Shown here piece by piece: positions 16,662 to 30,484 of a DNA stretch of 64,000 nt. Origin of the DNA: Todiramphus chloris collaris (Eukaryota; Chordata; Aves; Coraciiformes; Alcedinidae). Location of the stretch: contig JANVCC010000018.1 in the NCBI GenBank assembly GCA_025345505.1, positions 62,768,031 through 62,832,030 of the forward strand, written 5' to 3'. Each line of letters starts with the position of its first letter. Position 1 is the stretch's first letter. Under the pieces are notes generated by a model. The model was not told where the DNA came from. It did no database searches and was given only the letters and a program-made list of their open reading frames with translations. The position numbers and the translations under genes were made by a program.

Positions 16662-18957
16662 GTCTTTTGAAACCTTAAGAGCAAGCAAAATCAATTATCA
16701 GGGTTTCAATTTTCTCCAGGCAATTTCCATCACTTCAGCTTGCCCAAGAGATAGACTCTCCATAAATACATTATGATATGTGCTATTTGAAGAATTTGTC
16801 GAAGTGGAGAATAACTTCACTTGAAAAATCATACATAAGGTAAAGGAATCCCTCATGTGGGGCATGAAGTCACACCTGAATGCATCTTTGCAGTTTGGAA
16901 ACAACTCTTCTCCAATATATAGATGTAATTTGTTGGGAAGGAAAAGAGCAGTATTAGCAGCTTCCAGGTATTCTGATACTGCAGTGATGTTACTGCTGAT
17001 TTACACCATTATAAGGTAACATAAAATCTAGCATGAAACTTCAAAAGGCTACTGAATCCTGAAACAGTCTATTTTTAATATAATTTAATTTTAAAATTAG
17101 GCTCCTCTAGCTAGAAATTATATTCTAGCAACAGACTGTGGGAACAGAGTTGGGCCAAGTCAACCATCAGTCCTGGACATTTTGTGAACCTGACAGGGGA
17201 AATCTCTGGGCCCAATTCAGATGTGATCATGCTGTAAATCATATATCAGTGGTAAGTCTTTTAAATGCCAATGGTACATTAGTCAAGGGTAAGTTGTAGA
17301 GAAGAAATTATCTGTTCCAGTAAGATAATGTAAACTGAGTTGCTTTGTATAGGGTAGCTTTTGTCTTTCCCTCCCTTTTCTAGCCCATTCTATTTGCTAG
17401 TAGTGTTCAGTTGCATCAGTTTCATTATCAATATGCAACGGGGGTTTTTTGATTGCTGCTAGAACTGTCTTGTAAAAATTAGAAATGGAAAAGAGTTATT
17501 AAAGGCTCAGTCCTGCAGCTGCGCTGTGTGTGGAGCTGCCATTGATTTCCCAAGCAGCACCTGCTGGTGAGCAGCAGAGAGAATAAAGCAAATTAGAAAT
17601 TGAAGGCTGGCTCTCTCAGCTGTGTGAGCCGTACATGGGTGGTAAAGCATCTTGTAATTGGAGCCAAATATCTTTCTCTGGAAAGGACACGGTCTAAATT
17701 CTGCTGACAATCATAAGTAAGCGCAGAAGGGCGGAGGGCTGAACAACATTGAGGTAGACTAGCCTAAAACTACAGGAGGGAAAGATAGGGACTATAGGAC
17801 AATTGGAGTGAAATGTATTGAGATAATGCTTAAACAGCGCTTGGAAATGAGGTGAATATTTGTGATGAAAGGTAAAGACTTGCAGGAAGAAGGGGGAAAA
17901 TAACAGAGATGGTGATGATGAAATAATCCTAATGAGAATCTTATTTTATAGGATAATGACAGGGTGGCTGATGAACTGTTAGTTCAGAAGGAACCACGCG
18001 GTGATCTGCAGAGCTGGCAGCACTACTGAGTCATGTCTAAAACTGCTGCTGATGTAAACACCAATGACCTATTTTAAGGCATGTGTGGAAAGATAATCGC
18101 TGCATGGAAAATGGAAAAGGATGCAAAAAGTATACTTGTATTAACAGATCAAAACTGTGAAACGGTGTTCATTGTTGTTTTGGGGTTTTTTTTGTAAGGA
18201 TTTTCTAGTTGTCTAGGTAGAATCACCCTATTAAACATAACAATGCTTGGGGGACCAAATAAGTAAGAAGAAAATAAAACCCAAGAGACAATAGGATGAA
18301 TAAAGAAAAGATCAGGTGGTAATTACTTTCATACTTTACTAAGCTGGAAGACAAATACAAGAGTTGGCACCAATATCACTAATTTGTTAGAATATAGTAA
18401 ATCTTCATTCTGTGTACGTAAGAAGCCTATGGAAGTCATATTTATTGTCAAAGCCAAATTGGTCTCTAATTTAGATCCTGGACAGATACATGCATAATAT
18501 TTACTCTTAGGTATCTTCAGATGTGTCTACAAATCTGTACTACTACTAATTTTAAAAAGTGGTTTTCCTCTGATGGTACTCTAAAAAAGAAGATGGGTTA
18601 GATTACAGTTCTTCTCAATAGCCTCAGAGCAGTTACGTAATTTGGAGACTCCCAAACCAGTTGGAGTATGGGAATTGCTGAACCAGGGAAAAAAATCAAC
18701 TATTCGGCACCACCGTTGGAATCAGAGAGAACAATTCTAGTTCACTCTGATACTCTGAAATCATCATCAGACAATCAGTAACACTCTCTGTGTTCCTATA
18801 ACATTGCAAGAATATCATTAGTTACTGTTTACCTTGATAATTATTTTTTCTTTGTCTATTAGTTCTATTTTCTGAGCCCAAAATATATACTACAACTGTC
18901 CTGGGTCCTTAGCACTGCTGGCCATGACTTGGGTGGCATAGAATAAGATGTGGATAA
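16662..18957. other. non-coding interval, nothing recognised
   Basis: AT-rich DNA with no nameable repeat, gene or RNA. The open frames here are short and patternless. Confidence 0.5.
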
Positions 18958-19417
18958 TGTCCTGGGTTTGGTTCAGGTTAATTATCACAAACAGCTGCTG
19001 GCCCAAGCAGTGGGAAGGGACTGCATCTGGGAAGGGCCACAATCAGGATAAACAACTGAATCAGTCAACGGGATATTCAGTATCATACTGAGTCCTGCCC
19101 CTATATAAGGGGAGGGCCAGGCCTAGCTAGGGCTGCTTGTTTTCAGCTTGCTTCAGTGTGGCTGGAGCAGGGAAAGTTGGTGTCTCAGGCACAGGTAACA
19201 TCTTCCTAGCTTCTATTACTCACTTTGTATATCATTTCATTGATAATATCATTAGCACTGCTGTTTTCTTCTCTTTGTGTTGTTTTATTAAGCTGTCTTC
19301 ATCTCAAGTCCTGGGGTCTCACCTTTTTTCTTCCTCCCAGTTCTCTTTCCCATCCCCCTGGAGGTGGGGGATGCAGCTGTGTGGTGTTTAGCTGCTAGCA
19401 GAGATTAAACCACAACA
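18958..19417 (+). mobile_element. solo LTR of an avian ERVL-like endogenous retrovirus
   Basis: The block starts TGTCCTGGGTTTGG and ends GATTAAACCACAACA, so it has the TG...CA ends and the TTAAACC tail of avian ERVL-type LTRs. A TATA box CTATATAAGG is at about 19101-19110, a promoter in the expected place. A T-rich, pyrimidine-rich U5-like stretch follows. No internal retroviral genes flank it, so it is a solo LTR left by recombination. I cannot find a clear 5-base target duplication (GATAA on the left, ATTAC on the right), so the ends may be off by a few bases. Confidence 0.75.
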
Positions 19418-19599
19418 ATTACAAATCATGGTTATCTGTAGTTAAAATACTTAAATCAAGATTTTAGAATCAAAGATTTAGGAACAAACTTCTGCAGCAG
19501 TGAATTTCAGTTCTGTAGTAGTTTGCATGCAAGGATCTAATATAATCTATTGAGTGAGTTTAATATCAAGTAACTCTGAACCACGAAAAGTACATTGTA

Positions 19600-19705
19600 A
19601 TTATTTGGAAGGGTAAACTGAAACATACAGTGTTACATGTTAATATAAAATAAATAATGTCTTGCCTGAGGTCATGCAGATGGGAACAAGGTGTGCTCAA
19701 ATTCT
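19600..19705 (-). mobile_element. MIR-like SINE fragment
   Basis: The run GGAAGGGTAAACTGAAACAT followed some 35 bases later by CTTGCCTGAGGTCATGCAGA resembles the antisense of the MIR consensus (a TAAACTGAGGCA-like part and a CTTGCCCAAGGTCACACAG-like part). Very old and diverged; boundaries are approximate. Confidence 0.45.
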
Positions 19706-22700
19706 TTTCTACGCTAATTGAGGCATGCTTGCTTTATACATTAAGACCAGAGTTAAATGCTTGTAGAGAAGGGGAGATCTACCTCACAAAAATGTTCAGT
19801 GTCTTTATGTGCCTTCACTTTCTGCAAAGGGTTTGCATTGGTTGTGAAATCTATAGGACCTGTCTAGTCAGCTTGAGTACAGACTGTCTAACAACCACAC
19901 TGCTTTGCACGAAGAAGGTATATTAGGTAAATTAGATGACTGGAGGGCCTAAGTGTTAGCTAATACAAAGTAATCTTCCCTGTACAAAGGAACTGTACTT
20001 CACATGACCATAGAAAAATGTAATTCTCAGTTTCATTAAATTTATAAGACTTGTGGTATCTCTGAGCCATTTCAGGGGCATTGACAACAAAATAAACCAC
20101 ACAGGACAATGTAAATAAAAACCCAGAGGTGTCCTAGTGTTATTCTAATGACAGATAAATATCATCTTTTCTCAGTTTGTTTTCTTCTCATCATGTGGTC
20201 TCCCACATGCCTTCCCTGCCTTTTAAGACAGCTAGTGGGTAAGTTCCCCAGAGCCACCTTTCTATTGCATGCTTGTATCCTCCTGGCACAGCAGGCTCCA
20301 GGCTCTTTAGTGTTAGCTTCTCTGCCATAATCTTTTCTCACTAGGAGATCAGTGAGCAGATCAAGCAGGAAGGATAGTCACTATTCATAAGATTGTGGAC
20401 TGTTTCACCAAACAGAAAAATGGAAAAAGTAAAATCTGTGTTTAGTCCTTTTCTTTCTCACTTAAGGGCCAGAAACAAAAAAGCTATTGGAGGACACACA
20501 CCAGGCAGTAACTCCCCCAGAAACCTTCTATGTGCCGGCCAACAGCAAACAAGAAGATACAGTTCCTTCAAGTCTGTCTTGCTCTGTCTTCTCTTTCCTT
20601 TTATGTTACCAACTAACATTTGACTAGCTGGATCCTTGTGAGGCTTTATCAAGTTCAAAGTCCTGTTCTGTCATCCTGTTCCTTCCTAGACTGTCAGGTG
20701 TCAAGGATACCCACAGTCCATTAATCTTCCATGTAACATTCATCAAAAAGTGGAAGAAGAGAGAAATGAAGCACTTCAGCATGATTGTCCACCTCAGGCA
20801 ACAAATGCTGAGGAATCATGAACCTGGCAACTGCTGGCACAAGCAAGTATAAGCTGGTGACTTGCCTTTCTAAAGACAAATTTGAAACCCCCTGATAACA
20901 ATGTATTCTTTACTGACGGTCTGAATTGGTAGGGATATTAAACACTATATACATCTTTTTCTTCACTGTTTTAGCAAAACAACCAGAAAAACAAAGTGTC
21001 TATACTCCTAAGATGTGACATACATGGAACAGAAACATGCATATACTTAAGCTTCCTTAAAAAGTAACGTGCAATTACTTCACAATGAAAGAGGCTGGCA
21101 AAAGCCACTGACCAAAAGCAGTCTGGAGCTGTCTTTTTCCTCCCCCACAAAAATGAACAATTAGGAAAATGTTAGTCGATCAGATTTAGCAGAAAACATT
21201 TAACTCAGCTTTCCATCTACGTTCCTTTTCGGTAGTTAAATGTCACCTACCACTAGGGTGATACAAAAAACAAAACTAAGAAAGAAGATATTTTCAAGAT
21301 ATTTTCCTCACTTTATGCTGAGGAAAAAAGAAATTTAATCAGAAGGTCCCACTACATCATCATTAGGAAGATTTTAACAGCAACAAAAAAAGAGTAAGCT
21401 AATGTCAGAGGAAAATACAGATCAGAAAATACTCTAATCCATTCCTGACCCAAACACTGCTTTAAGAATATACTTAAATATGTGATATTATGTTTCAATT
21501 AAGGTAATAAGGACCTTGGATAGGCTCTTGGTCATCATAGTGATTGTGAATCCTGACAATACAGTCTGAAATTATCATCACAACATGAGGTGTTGGAGAG
21601 ACAGAGGATGGCGTATCTTCACCTAGAGTGCTGTGCTCATGCAACGCTTTATCTTCGTCAGGCAGGAACTCCAGCAGCACCACTCCAGACTTTTAAGAAG
21701 GATTTACAAGACTTGAGATTGACTTACACTGCTCTGGTGTACACTGGCAAAGCAAGGTATAGTCCTCCTAAAATTAATACTGTGTTCAGAGCACATTTAG
21801 GCCCACTGACACTGGTGAGGAGACTGGGGAAACTGAAGTAACTGTGTTACATTTAGAATATGCAATGTATCAGCATGAACTACAGCTAGCACTCTAAAAG
21901 GGATCCCAAGGGTATGGCTATACTGGGTAAGCTATCAGTCAGGCCTTGATTTTTGACTTGGAACACCACTGTCCAAGCAATTACCTAGGTCAGAACTAGA
22001 CCCAGAGTATCACTGAATTAGATTTTGGTAATGAAGCTTATCTGGGAAAATCACAGGTGAATAATCTTAATTCCTGTTAAGATTCACAATTCATAAATCA
22101 AGATCAGTGACTTTTGAAAGGTAACCATAAATAAATAATAATTAAAACCCAAAACAAACAAACAGAAACCAAACCAACCAAAAAACCACAGTAAAAGAAA
22201 AAGAGAGAATGGACCTCCTGAACTTACCTTATATACCAGGTCTTTTTTTTAATTTTTCCTTATCTTCAATCAAAGTTATGAGGATATAATTCAGGGAAAA
22301 GCTGTTACGTACAGAAAGAGCTAGAGAGATCTGAAGGAGAGCAAGGAAGTAAAATGTTCTCCCTTTCTTCCTTAGGCCAAAGAGAGTTCAGCTTTGGAAT
22401 TCTTCACTGGTTTCGGTGGAGCCAACCTCCTCTTTTACACAGTGCCCTTGGTAATAGAGCCTGGAGAAAAAAACGTGCAATCAAACCCAGGTCCTCTAAT
22501 AGAGGAATTCATTGCTTGTGATATTTACATGTAAAAGTAACCACGTCAAAAAGACTTCTGGACTAGATGGCCTGGACTAGGGGAACCGGAGCAAAGAGTC
22601 CCTGGGCATATAATTTTTGTGATGGCATTGTAGAATTGCCAAGATGCAATTCTTGCATTAAGTAAATGCTCTACTCCATAAGCATCCATCACTATTCACT

Positions 22701-25700
22701 CTGACTACCTTTCGTTCAGTTAAAATGTATACTATAAATCAGGGGGTTTTGTAATTTTTGAAAACAAATTTTTTGGTAAGTTTTGGAAAAAAAAAAACCC
22801 CAAACAAACAAACAAAAAAACCAAATCAAAAAACCCTGCTCTTTCAGACTTTAATGAATAAGAAATGCAGGGCTTCAGCTACACCTAGTGGACAGCCTCT
22901 GAGTACTGCAGCCTTTCTCCAGCCACTCCGAGAGCGTTGTTTTATCTGTCATTTCAAATTACTCTGGCTCTGTTTCAATATATCAACAGTAAATTGAAAC
23001 TAAGCACCTCTGAGTGTGTATCAACAATTTAAACATCGCATTTCGAAGATCCGTGTGATTATCTGTGCATTGCTTTTCTTTCACATAAAGCACTTGTTTA
23101 AAAGGTTGGGCGAGAGGACCCCCGTGTCAAAAGGCGAGAGCTAAGAAAGAGAAAAAGAAGCCACCCGATGGGACGGCGGGCTGCCCTGCAGCAGGTCCCC
23201 ATCTGCGAACAGGGCGAGACGCCAGTCAGAAGTTGCTCTTGTCCTTATAGGGCAAAGTCACACTCAAGGTGACTTGTGACAGACCAGCTGTCGCTCTCCT
23301 CTGCCACCCTAGGGCACGGCTGCAATAAACCACCACACCGCTAACTGCACATCCCAAAGCAAACACGCACCATCTCAAAAGGCTGTCAATGGCTTATTTT
23401 CAGCCTGATTAAACTGAAGTGAGGACAAATGAAAGCATGAGGCCTGTGATGCTTCCTCAATGACAAAAAGAAGCCTGCCAGACGAGACTGAGATACTGGA
23501 TTATGGGGGATTACAAAGAGAGAAGGCGGTTTTTAGAAGCAGGGCTGAGCACAGGCTTCATATACTTTTTTGGCTACAACAGTTTCCAGATTGGTGGCTG
23601 ACTATGGATGGGACTGCTCCCTACTTACCTTCTAGGAGCAAGGACACAGAGCTCATGTCCCTCCTCAAGAGCAGAGCAGCCAGCCCATAGGACAGCAGGC
23701 TTCCTCGGCTCCATCTAACTGGCAGCTTTGCTCACTTAACCTCCACCAGAGCAAATTCAGGTTTATGTTGTCAATAATGGTCTGTGAAGAAAGTTAACAG
23801 GTCATCTTTTCTCAAACACTCTTCTTCTCCAGTGTACAATGTCGTGTGCCGTCACACATGACAAGCAAAAACAAGCTGTCCGCATCACAGACAGGCACCT
23901 GTTTACTGTTTGTGGGTTAGGGCTAACCAGTTTTCAGACCTAAAATCATCTCTATGACAATCATAACTAGTTTTTTTATGCCTACTACTTAGGAAGCCTT
24001 TACATTCATCCCCATACCTGTGTTCAAACCTTGCCTTCACCTCTCTGTCAGATCACATGCTAGCGTTAGTGCATTCTGCTGATCAGAAGCAACACAAACC
24101 CCTTCCCCCCCAAAAACCCCAAACTATATAACCCTTATAATCCCATAAGCAACCTAAAATGTAACTATTTAGTGTCTGTACATAGCAGACATGTGCAGAG
24201 GCTTGGTGTAATTTCCTGTTGCTTGAAAATCCCAGGAATCCATTCCTGCCTTCAAGTACATACTTCATACAAAGTTGATGGAGAACATACAGCTGTACCA
24301 GGTTTGTAGAGAAAGGTAATATCAATTATTAGACCAAATAACATAGCTGGAAGAAAACAGAAAATATTTTGAGTTGCAAGCCTTTAAATACTTATCCCAG
24401 CAGGAGAGAGAGTGTGAAATCTGAAATTCTTTGAATAGCAGCAGGTAAGACATTTTATAGACTTTCAGAAGCTTCACCCTCTCCAGGGGAGGGCTCTAGC
24501 TTTAGCGAAGCAGGCTGCAGTAGAAATCTCACAGTGCAATTACTGGGAACCTCTGGGACAAAACTGCACATAGGTAGGTGTGCTTTCAGCACCTTACTGG
24601 GATGAGCATCTGCTAAATATTTAGCTTTTGAGCTTAAAAAATGCTGTGTACTCACGCTAGTAAGTTCAGCTATGGTTTTAGGAACTTGATGATTCTGAAA
24701 ATTTCTTTTATTTTACTTTATTGCTGATAAAACAGGGAATATATTTTGAAAAGAACATGTCAATAGGCAGAGATAACAAAAAGACCCAGTGGAAAAAAAG
24801 TGAGAAGAGTGGTCAGCATTTTATGAAGCCTCATAAGCTGGAAAATATTTTGCTTATTTTTAATATGGTAAATATGTGTCTTTCGAAATCTGTTTCAGGC
24901 TTGTGATCACATTGCCCCTCTGTAATTTTTTAAGGGGAGGAAGGGCACAGCAGATGGAGAGGGACTGCAATACCTGATCCATCTCTATTAAAAACCTGGT
25001 GTTGCAAATTTCTTTCTAAAATGAGGCAAAGAGAATAACAGAGAACCTACCATAACAGCAGCTCATCTGTTCAGTCATTTGATGTATCTCGTTATTGTTA
25101 CAGATACTGAGACTCAGCTTTATCTTGTGCGTGAGCACAATAGTGGCACCATATTGAAATGTGTACATATATTTTCAGAAACTATGTAAAACACCTCCTC
25201 TGTACTGACAAAATGATGCACTTAGAATACATGAAACCCTGAAAAAAATGCTGCTGCCTTGGGTTCCAAATTCCTTTGATTCTTTATCTTACTTTTACTG
25301 CACATGCAGTGTTACCTGACAAATATATTTTCCTGACTATTAAAAAAAAAATAGTTTGTCTTATCATTTAAATAGCTCCTGTCAATGTTACTTAGTCCTT
25401 GTTCGCACTGTATCCCTGTGAGTGATAATACTGAAATAGATCAGGTTAAGGTCAGCGTGCATAGCCCAGATCCATAACACCAGCATTTCTTATTCCCGTC
25501 TGTGGTAGCCCCGCAGTATTTTGGAGGAAATTAAGGCTTCAGAAAAGACAGCTCTAGTGTCAGGGAAAAGAACTGTTTTTCCAGACTTCCAATGCCCATG
25601 CTCACTCTGATCTCATTGAGGTTTTTAACATGAAAGGGTATTAGTCCCTTGGGCACCAGTTCACGTTAAGCCCTGCTATGCTGCACCGCCAGGAGGGAGC

Positions 25701-26159
25701 AGAGACAGAGACAGGGCAGGAGGAACAGGATGGGAACTGGATTGCCCCCATAACAAGATGTTGACGCAGAAGCTACCTGTGCCCTGAAGTATTACTATGT
25801 GAGTGCACAGACACATGCCATAACCCGCGGCCAATCACCAGTGTTCTGCCGAGACTTCGTATCCAACTTATCTAGCAGATCTGGACCATGGAAAACATCT
25901 CTGGAGGGAAAGGAAAAAAAAACCAAACAAACCACAAAGTAAAAAAAGAAAGAAATGAAAGGAACTTTGCAAATCCAGATGTTGGAATTTTCCAATTCCC
26001 CTAGCAAGACAAGATAAGCAGGGGATAATCCTCGTTTATATAACTTTTTTTTTTCTCTTTTAATTTTTATTGTTGGGTTTGTTTTTTTTTTTTTTTTTGA
26101 GACCGACAGGCAAGTTTCAAAAGGTTTGCTCGCTTCTTCTCTAAATTCACACTGAGAAA
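19706..26159. other. non-coding interval with low-complexity tracts only
   Basis: AAAC/CCAA-type A-rich tracts lie at about 22138-22195 and 22787-22835. A short GC-richer patch at about 23,100-23,340 has no gene that I recognise. A degraded MIR-like phrase may be present near 25,380-25,500. T-runs at 26,046-26,098 border the CpG island. Confidence 0.5.
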
Positions 26160-27050
26160 CTTCGGGAGGCCCCGCACCCCATCGGGACACTGCACCGTAC
26201 AGTGCCGTGCCATGCCAAGCCAAGCCGTGCGGGCGGGTGGTGGGGAGCGCCGCCGCCTCGGGCAGGTCTGTGATGGGCACCAGCGCCGCAAGGCCACATA
26301 GCCGACTCCCCTCNNNNNNNNNNNNNNNNNNNNNNNNNNNNNNNNNNNNNNNNNNNNNNNNNNNNNNNNNNNNNNNNNNNNNNNNNNNNNNNNNNNNNNN
26401 NNNNNNNNNNNNNNNNNNNNNNNNNNNNNNNNNNNNNNNNNNNNNNNNNNNNNNNNNNNNNNNNNNNNNNNNNNNNNNNNNNNNNNNNNNNNNNNNNNNN
26501 NNNNNNNNNNNNNNNNNNNNNNNNNNNNNNNNNNNNNNNNNNNNNNNNNNNNNNNNNNNNNNNNNNNNNNNNNNNNNNNNNNNNNNNNNNNNNNNNNNNN
26601 NNNNNNNNNNNNNNNNNNNNNNNNNNNNNNNNNNNNNNNNNNNNNNNNNNNNNNNNNNNNNNNNNNNNNNNNNNNNNNNNNNNNNNNNNNNNNNNNNNNN
26701 NNNNNNNNNNNNNGCCCGGCGGCGCCCGCGGTTGGGCGGCGGCAGCGAAGGAGGCCGCCCACAGGGGGGCGCCGTGGCGCCGGCGGCCGCCCCGCGCAGG
26801 TGGCTGCGGCAGCCGCTCCGGCAGCCGCGTTAGGGAGCCGAGCCGGGCCGGGCCGGGCTGGGCCGGGAGTCCGGCAGCGCCCCCGGCGTGCAGGGTCTCA
26901 GCCCGGTTGGTGAGGAGGTGGCAGCAGCCCCCCCTGCGGCCGCTCTCGCCAGCGCCTACCCGTGAATTCTTTATTCCCGGGTGAAAACGGCAGAGGATTG
27001 CGTTAATCGGCACCTAATTTCTGCCGAGCGTGTCTTGTGTGGGGGGGGGT
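26160..27050. promoter_or_regulatory. CpG island of unknown gene, interrupted by an assembly gap
   Basis: Both sides of the gap are extremely GC- and CpG-rich (repeated GCCGGGCC, GGCGGC and GCGCCG motifs) in contrast to the AT-rich flanks. Islands like this usually mark promoters of broadly expressed or developmental genes. No known gene belongs between TXLNB and CITED2 in the gene order I recall, so it could be a distant first exon of TXLNB, a non-coding RNA promoter or a CITED2-associated regulatory island. Apparent long frames run through the gap only because N codons do not read as stops; none looks like a protein I know. Confidence 0.75.
26314..26713. other. assembly gap (400 N)
   Basis: Exactly 400 N. 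The gap sits in the GC-richest part of the island, a usual drop-out site for short-read or Sanger assemblies. Confidence 1.
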
Positions 27051-29529
27051 GACTTTAGGGCTGATCTCCTTTCCAAATAAAGCAGGGCGTCTATTTATGG
27101 CCGAGGCTTAAAGAGGAGCAGATCTCATGTACCATGTTGGAAGTTCTTGAAAAACAGCCAAAGTACAGAGGTCAAGTTTCCTGTACTGAAAGCAACTTAA
27201 TGGGATGCAAGACTGCAATGTCCTTCGTGAGGATCTGGCTGTAGCTGGAAAACTGGGTCACTCTGCATTTTTCACTAATCGCTGGGTTCAAATAATAAAT
27301 TACTTCAGCGTATTTCTAAACAGTGTGGAGGCTGAAGAGGACCTACTTGGAGGCCTGTTACTGCTTCACTGCTTCATCCGTGGGAGCCAGTGGGAGCATT
27401 GCCAAGGGGTTCATGTCGGGAAGATGAGGGTCAGGCCCCCAATATTGCTTGGTGGATGATATTGTGAATAAGAAAATATGTAGTTGTGCTATCCTCTGGG
27501 ATCTGATTCTTCATTAGAAATTAAGGGACAAAATAGGCAATAATGAGTGTTTTGCAAATTTCCCCAGGGTCTACTTTTAAGAAAATGTAAAACTCCTTGA
27601 CGATGCCTTGCCCTAAGCCAGTGCTTTCAGTAGCTGCTGTTGTTTAGAGGAAGCAGCTCTCAGGAGTTTTACAAGGAGTCAAACGCAAATAGACTCTACC
27701 AGTAAAACAGCCTATTCTTGGAAAGCTTATATGGAAGGATTTAATGTTGACAGACTTAAGTAGTGATGTCTCAACTGTGAAGAATCTGTTGTTTAACCAA
27801 CTTTATGAAGCAAAAGTGCTTATCATTAAAGTGAGAATATTACCTTTTGGTTTAGGAGACTGTGGAGGCTTTAAACATCTATGCAATTTGGTATACACAT
27901 AATTTGATATTCTGTTTTGTAAGCTGATAAGAATCAGAAAAATCACCCTCCCAAACTCCAGCAGAAGAGGGCAATGTAACATATGCAGATCAAGTAGCCT
28001 TAAAATGGAAAAAGGATTTGTATAGTGGCAAGTTGGGCAATGGCTCTCAAAACTACAGCTATATTCTTCTCAGTGCTCTTTTATGTTATTGGTGAGTCGG
28101 TAAGTTACGAATCACTGACATTTGACGTTAAATTTACTGTCACAAAACATTAGCCATCATTGGCTGAAACCAGAAGGTTGTTTTTTTCTTAGTTCTTGGG
28201 TGCCGAGTTGTCCAAGAACGAGCTGTTACTGCCCGGAGAGAGCATTTTGTCATCAGGTTTTCCCAGAAGTGCACACTTCCTTCTTTCTACTTTTGCTAAT
28301 ACTTATAATACATGTAATTTTTTAATTTTTTTTTTTTTTTACATTCATAAAACATACTAGCTGCTTCATGTCTGTAAGGCAAAGAAGGCCAAGTCTTACC
28401 CTTCTCACCAGCTGGGTCAATTTTAGCAATAGTAATCAGTTAAATTTCCCAGCTTGATTCAAAGCACTGCTGTTTACACTCCCATCGTGTGGTGATATCC
28501 TCCCCAGTTTAAGTGCCCAGGTTAAAAACGTAACTCCATCCGCCATGCAGTTTTTCTTCCTAACAAATTCAGAAGACATGGATGAAAAAAAGCAAGCAAA
28601 AAGTATGGTGATATAGCTCCTGTACCACACTTGGGAAGCATGGCTAAACGAGATTACATGTATTATTAGGGTCCTGATCCCACAGTCCTCACAGAAGTAA
28701 CAACTCATGCAGGAGCTTTGCCAAAGGCCAGGTGGGGGCAGAAGGCTGCAACAGTTGGTACTAAAGGAGGAAGATGTCAATTGCCTTATAATAATGGTCA
28801 TTTTTTTTTCCCAAATATTTAAAGTAGATGTATGGATCTGTATGGATTTCTCTCAGTGGCTTCAGTCGGTAGCAGTTTCTGGGAGAGTAGGATCAGAGAT
28901 GTTCCACAATGGAGTACTTTAGGAATATATGCCCCCTCACCCAAGTCACTGTAAATGAAACACAGTCTGATCTGGCTTGGTGCAGATGTGGATTGATGCA
29001 ACAATCTCCTGTGTTAACCCTGTGAGAAGGAAGGGAAGACACCCACCACCCTCCTTTCCCAAGATACAAATATACTTGCACGTTAAGTGCCTGGGTGTTT
29101 TTATGCGGCTCTTCCAGGTGAGATAGTAAATATACAAAAGAACAAAGTCTACTATATAAATGAAAGCAAGATTTATAAAATTACAAGTTTAATAGATAAA
29201 TATAATAAATACTTTATGCATCATAACTCTGGACAACTACATTTAAAGCAAGTATGTTGGCAAGTCACAAAAAAGTTGCGCCTCGGCAACTTTATTTTTC
29301 ATAAAACCACATTGACAGGCATATTACAATGTAACGTATGAGGCTTTATGCTGTAAGTATGTTCAAATCCCGCTCACCTACCGAGTTCACCATGACATAA
29401 TATATGGGTGTAGTGTACTTTCTATTTTGGAATGTCTTTTTGCACACCAACACGGTCGCACAGTTCTACTTACCAGGGACTGTGGGGAGGAGTTTTGAAG
29501 AAAAATACTGGTAAATGACTTCTAGAAAA
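27051..29529. other. non-coding interval, nothing recognised
   Basis: AT-rich DNA between the CpG island and the 3' end of CITED2. It has one T-run (about 28,320-28,340) and no nameable gene or repeat. Confidence 0.5.
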
Positions 29530-30484
29530 ACTAAAGCATTTCTTAACTTTTTATTGACATTGGCAAATTAAAATAGAATAAATTAACAATATTTTCTCAA
29601 AAAAATGTTTTGTACAAAAATACTGTCAAAATTTCCTGAAAAGCTTTCAACACAGTAGTATCTTTTCATGTACTGAATAAACTATATTAGCACAGTGTCA
29701 AAATGCTGAAGACAGAAACAAAATTAAAAAAAAAAAAACCAAAAAACTGTGAAATGTTTGCCACTAGTCAACATTCCATCCACACCATATTATTGTCTGT
29801 ACATATGGGGGAGGGAGAATGGGTAGCAGACTTCTTAAGTAATAGTACTATTTTTCCTGATCTGGAAAGGTTTGGCCCACATCTGTTAAGCTTCCAGTTT
29901 AGCATATTAAAAAAAAAAAAAAAAAAAAAAGAAAAGGAATTTAGTCTGCACTGCAATGCATAGTTACAAATTAAGCAAGATGGCAGCATTTGTGCAGTTC
30001 TATCTGCCCTTCAAAGTTCATGCAACCAACTAATGCAATTTTTTTCCCTGTTCACTCAGAATTTGATTGCAATTCAAGTCGTTGGAAATCATCGTTTACA
30101 AAATCCACAAGATTAAGCCATTTGCCAAGATTAATATCTAACAGTTCAGCACTGTGGGAATTATGGGTACGTTACTGCAAGGAAATTAAAGAGAGCCGGG
30201 GGGGGTGGGAGTGGGCGACCAACATAAAAAGGCAGAGTTCGCTAGAAATTATTACTATGGGAGGGGACGTGAATGTCAACGCTACAAAGAAGTGACTGCG
30301 ATTTAAGAGGAAAAAAAAAACAAAAGGAAAAAAAAAAAAAGAAAAAAAAAAAAATTTATACAAGCGCGTAGTTGACTCTGCTTTCCAGATTCTCACCTTT
30401 TCAAGCCCTGAAAAGTGAGACACCGTGTCTAGGGGAATGTTTTCATTCGCACCGATAGAAAGTCCTTTGTTTGTTTTAAATGAA
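29530..30484 (-). other. CITED2: CITED2 3' UTR
   Basis: The 3' UTR follows the TAA... stop region on the minus strand and is AU-rich with long homopolymers (U22 in the mRNA at 29909-29930; broken U-runs at 30310-30354). Near its end the sequence TTTGCCAATGTCAATAAAAA closely matches, from memory, the end of mammalian CITED2 mRNA, so the 3' end is placed about 20 bases after the AATAAA. AU-rich 3' UTRs fit the known instability of CITED2 mRNA. Confidence 0.7.
29550..29555 (-). terminator. CITED2: CITED2 polyadenylation signal AATAAA
   Basis: The minus strand reads GTCAATAAAAAG inside a stretch that resembles the conserved end of CITED2 mRNA. A second AATAAA-type site at 29291-29296 is a possible distal signal. 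Confidence 0.65.

Noticed and set aside
25795-26280. 161-codon minus-strand frame
   Set aside because: It includes translated T-runs (poly-Lys and poly-Phe) and no recognisable domain.
26067-27013. Long frames of 208-288 codons on both strands through the N gap
   Set aside because: The length is produced by 400 N read as X. The flanking translations are GC-driven low complexity and no family is recognisable.
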